Origin: an uncultured Olsenella sp.
GTDB taxonomy: Bacteria; Actinomycetota; Coriobacteriia; Coriobacteriales; Atopobiaceae
Length of the DNA: 64,000 nt
Reading direction: 5' to 3'
Assembly: GCA_900548775.1 (NCBI GenBank)
Contig: URLM01000001.1
Location: 1 to 64,000, forward strand
Position numbers and translations under genes: made by a program. This document shows positions 62,760-64,000 of this stretch, in pieces. The stretch's first letter is position 1; every line of letters begins with the position of its first letter. Below the pieces are notes generated by a model, which worked only from the letters and a program-made list of their open reading frames with translations, ran no database searches and had not been told where the DNA came from.

Positions 62760-63428
62760 TTATGCCATGCCGTCGGATGGCTGTCCGTACGTCACGAAGC
62801 GCTTCGAGACGCCCGTGACCTCCTCGCCAGAGAGCACGCGCGGCGTTCCCACGCACTCCGCCTGCCACTGGATGCGCGAGACGAACTCGAGGTTGACGGC
62901 AAGCCCAAAGGCGGCGGCCATGCTGGGGCCACAGGCGACAAGGCCGTGGTTCTCCATGAGCACGGCGCTTGTCGCGGGGTGCTCGCCGAAGGTCTTGCCT
63001 ACCGACGCGGCAAGCTCGGGCGTGCCAAACGTGACGTACGGCGAGAGGGGCACCTCCTCTGCCCCCGAGTCCGCGATCGTAAAGTGCACCGCGCGGATGG
63101 GCTCGCCAAGGGCGGCCAACGTGGTCGCATAGGGCGAGTGCGTGTGGACAACGGCGCGTGCAGCCGGACGACGACGGTAGACCTCGGCGTGGAGCGGCGC
63201 CTCCGAGGACGGTCGCAGCTCGCCCTCGACCACGGTCCCGTCCAGGCGAAGCACCACGATGTCCGCAGGCGTGGTCTCGAAGTACCCCAGCCCGGAGGGG
63301 CTGATGGCCATGAGGCCGGTCGTGGGGTCATACTCGGAGAGGTTCCCGCTCGTCCCAACGGCAAGCCCCTCGGTGGCGATTCTCTTACCAAACGCGACGA
63401 TGCGCTCGCGCGCGTCCTCCATCAGCAT
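62760..63428 (-). CDS. Class II aldolase/epimerase (FucA/AraD family)
   Basis: 222 residues from the ATG at 63428 (GGGAG, 6-base spacing). TSGNLSEYD near residue 26, SPSGLGYFET near 43, SSEAPLHAEVYR near 74 (catalytic Glu), VHTHSPYAT near 93 (metal His pair) and NHGLVACGP near 160 fit L-fuculose-phosphate aldolase and related enzymes. Exact specificity is unclear. The divergent LacI gene may regulate it. Confidence 0.87.
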   Translation of the reverse strand: MLMEDARERIVAFGKRIATEGLAVGTSGNLSEYDPTTGLMAISPSGLGYFETTPADIVVLRLDGTVVEGELRPSSEAPLHAEVYRRRPAARAVVHTHSPYATTLAALGEPIRAVHFTIADSGAEEVPLSPYVTFGTPELAASVGKTFGEHPATSAVLMENHGLVACGPSMAAAFGLAVNLEFVSRIQWQAECVGTPRVLSGEEVTGVSKRFVTYGQPSDGMA

Positions 63429-63583
63429 GGCGCACTCCCTTTCTCGCCGGTCGCATGGCGCGACGTTCCGTCCAAGAGCTTACCCCATGCCCTTCGCCGC
63501 ATTCGTAAGGCATTGCCCTTTTTCGTCTGGTATCGTTCTCATAATGCGTGTGGGGGACGCAGCGCAAGGGAAGGCAGGGGGAC

Positions 63584-64000
63584 GTGGACATAAACGAGAT
63601 TGCCAAGCTTGCCGGGGTTTCTCGGGCGACCGTCTCGCGCTACCTCAACGACGGTTACGTCTCGAAGGAGAAGCGCGAGCTCATCGCACGCGTCATCAAC
63701 GAGACGGGCTACGTGCCCTCCCAGCAGGCGAGGACGCTGCGCACGGGAAAGACCAAGCTCGTTGGCGTCATCATCCCCAAGATCAACTCGCACTCCGTTG
63801 GCCGCATGGTGGCAGGCATCACCAAGGTTCTTGCCCAAAACGGCTACCAGGTGCTTCTCGCCAACACTGACAACGACGAGAAGGTCGAGGTCGACTACCT
63901 CAACCTCTTTGCCGAGAGGAACAAGGTCGACGGCATCATCCTCATTGCCACGGTCTTCACGCACGCGCACCACCGGGCGATCGACTCGCTCAACATTCCC
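63584..64000 (+). CDS. LacI-family regulator, N-terminal part (cut by window edge)
   Basis: 139 codons to the window edge from a GTG at 63584, preceded by AGGGGG. The LacI HTH reads INEIAKLAGVSRATVSRYLN then GYVSKEKRELI, the hinge NETGYVPSQQAR, then the sugar-binding domain begins LVGVIIPKINSHSVGRMVAG. Such regulators bind sucrose- or fucose-like inducers. It is divergent from the class II aldolase. Confidence 0.9.
   Translation, partial: MDINEIAKLAGVSRATVSRYLNDGYVSKEKRELIARVINETGYVPSQQARTLRTGKTKLVGVIIPKINSHSVGRMVAGITKVLAQNGYQVLLANTDNDEKVEVDYLNLFAERNKVDGIILIATVFTHAHHRAIDSLNIP

Overview
The window is GC-rich, densely coded bacterial chromosome. It looks like an anaerobic, sugar-fermenting actinobacterium of the class Coriobacteriia (Olsenella/Atopobiaceae-like). 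That placement is inferred from base composition, several complete PTS systems, EutH, a zinc-ribbon MscL and a split MetH; no rRNA or other phylogenetic marker is present. I saw no tRNA, rRNA, CRISPR array, insertion sequence or phage.

Layout. 1-4330: the N-terminus of an MFS transporter, a membrane-anchored M20 peptidase, a Cof-type HAD phosphatase, and a PadR/HAAS pair whose membrane partner carries a one-base frameshift. 4981-10916 (minus): an eight-gene mannose-family PTS operon with a GatD-like hexitol-phosphate dehydrogenase, a pentulose/hexulose-phosphate 3-epimerase, an HxlB-like SIS isomerase and an unrecognised protein, with a divergent DeoR regulator at 11226. 12077-17407: an XRE regulator, a transmembrane Ser/Thr kinase, an SPFH-SHOCT protein, a zinc-ribbon protein and a two-repeat membrane-anchored protein, whose promoter regions share a palindrome. 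17950-27953: a complete N-acetylgalactosamine/galactosamine pathway (PTS IIA-YajC-IIB-IIC-IID, GntR regulator, AgaS, NagA, divergent tagatose-6-phosphate kinase, DeoR regulator, tagatose-bisphosphate aldolase). 28037-34913: a fructose PTS operon (IIBC, IIA, FruK, DeoR) followed by a circularly permuted GH3 enzyme. 35206-44325: ROK glucokinase, M32 carboxypeptidase, Dtd, MscL, ManA, a CPA2 antiporter with TetR, a HAD phosphatase and PlsY. 44456-49354: an ethanolamine/choline kinase-like protein with EutH, then a monoacylglycerol lipase with glycerol kinase. 49528-53653: a methionine module in which MetH lacks its reactivation domain and that domain is a separate gene, followed upstream by MetF. 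53785-64000: HAD phosphatase, prepilin peptidase, cation efflux protein, archaeal-type peptidyl-tRNA hydrolase, cysK-cysE, a second MFS transporter with a metallophosphoesterase, a class II aldolase and the start of a LacI regulator.

Taken together, hexitol, amino-sugar and fructose units enter through PTS systems and converge on fructose-6-phosphate or triose phosphates. Lipid glycerol enters through the lipase and GlpK. Two modules supply cysteine and methionine.

The most striking unexplained features are non-coding: three arrays of GC-rich hairpins with shared linkers, each at the 3' end of an operon (4462-4966, 17664-17930, 60008-60165); a second repeat built on GCGGGATTAA (26736-26840 and 62701-62733); two long inverted repeats upstream of the M20 peptidase; and a shared palindromic promoter element in the kinase cluster.
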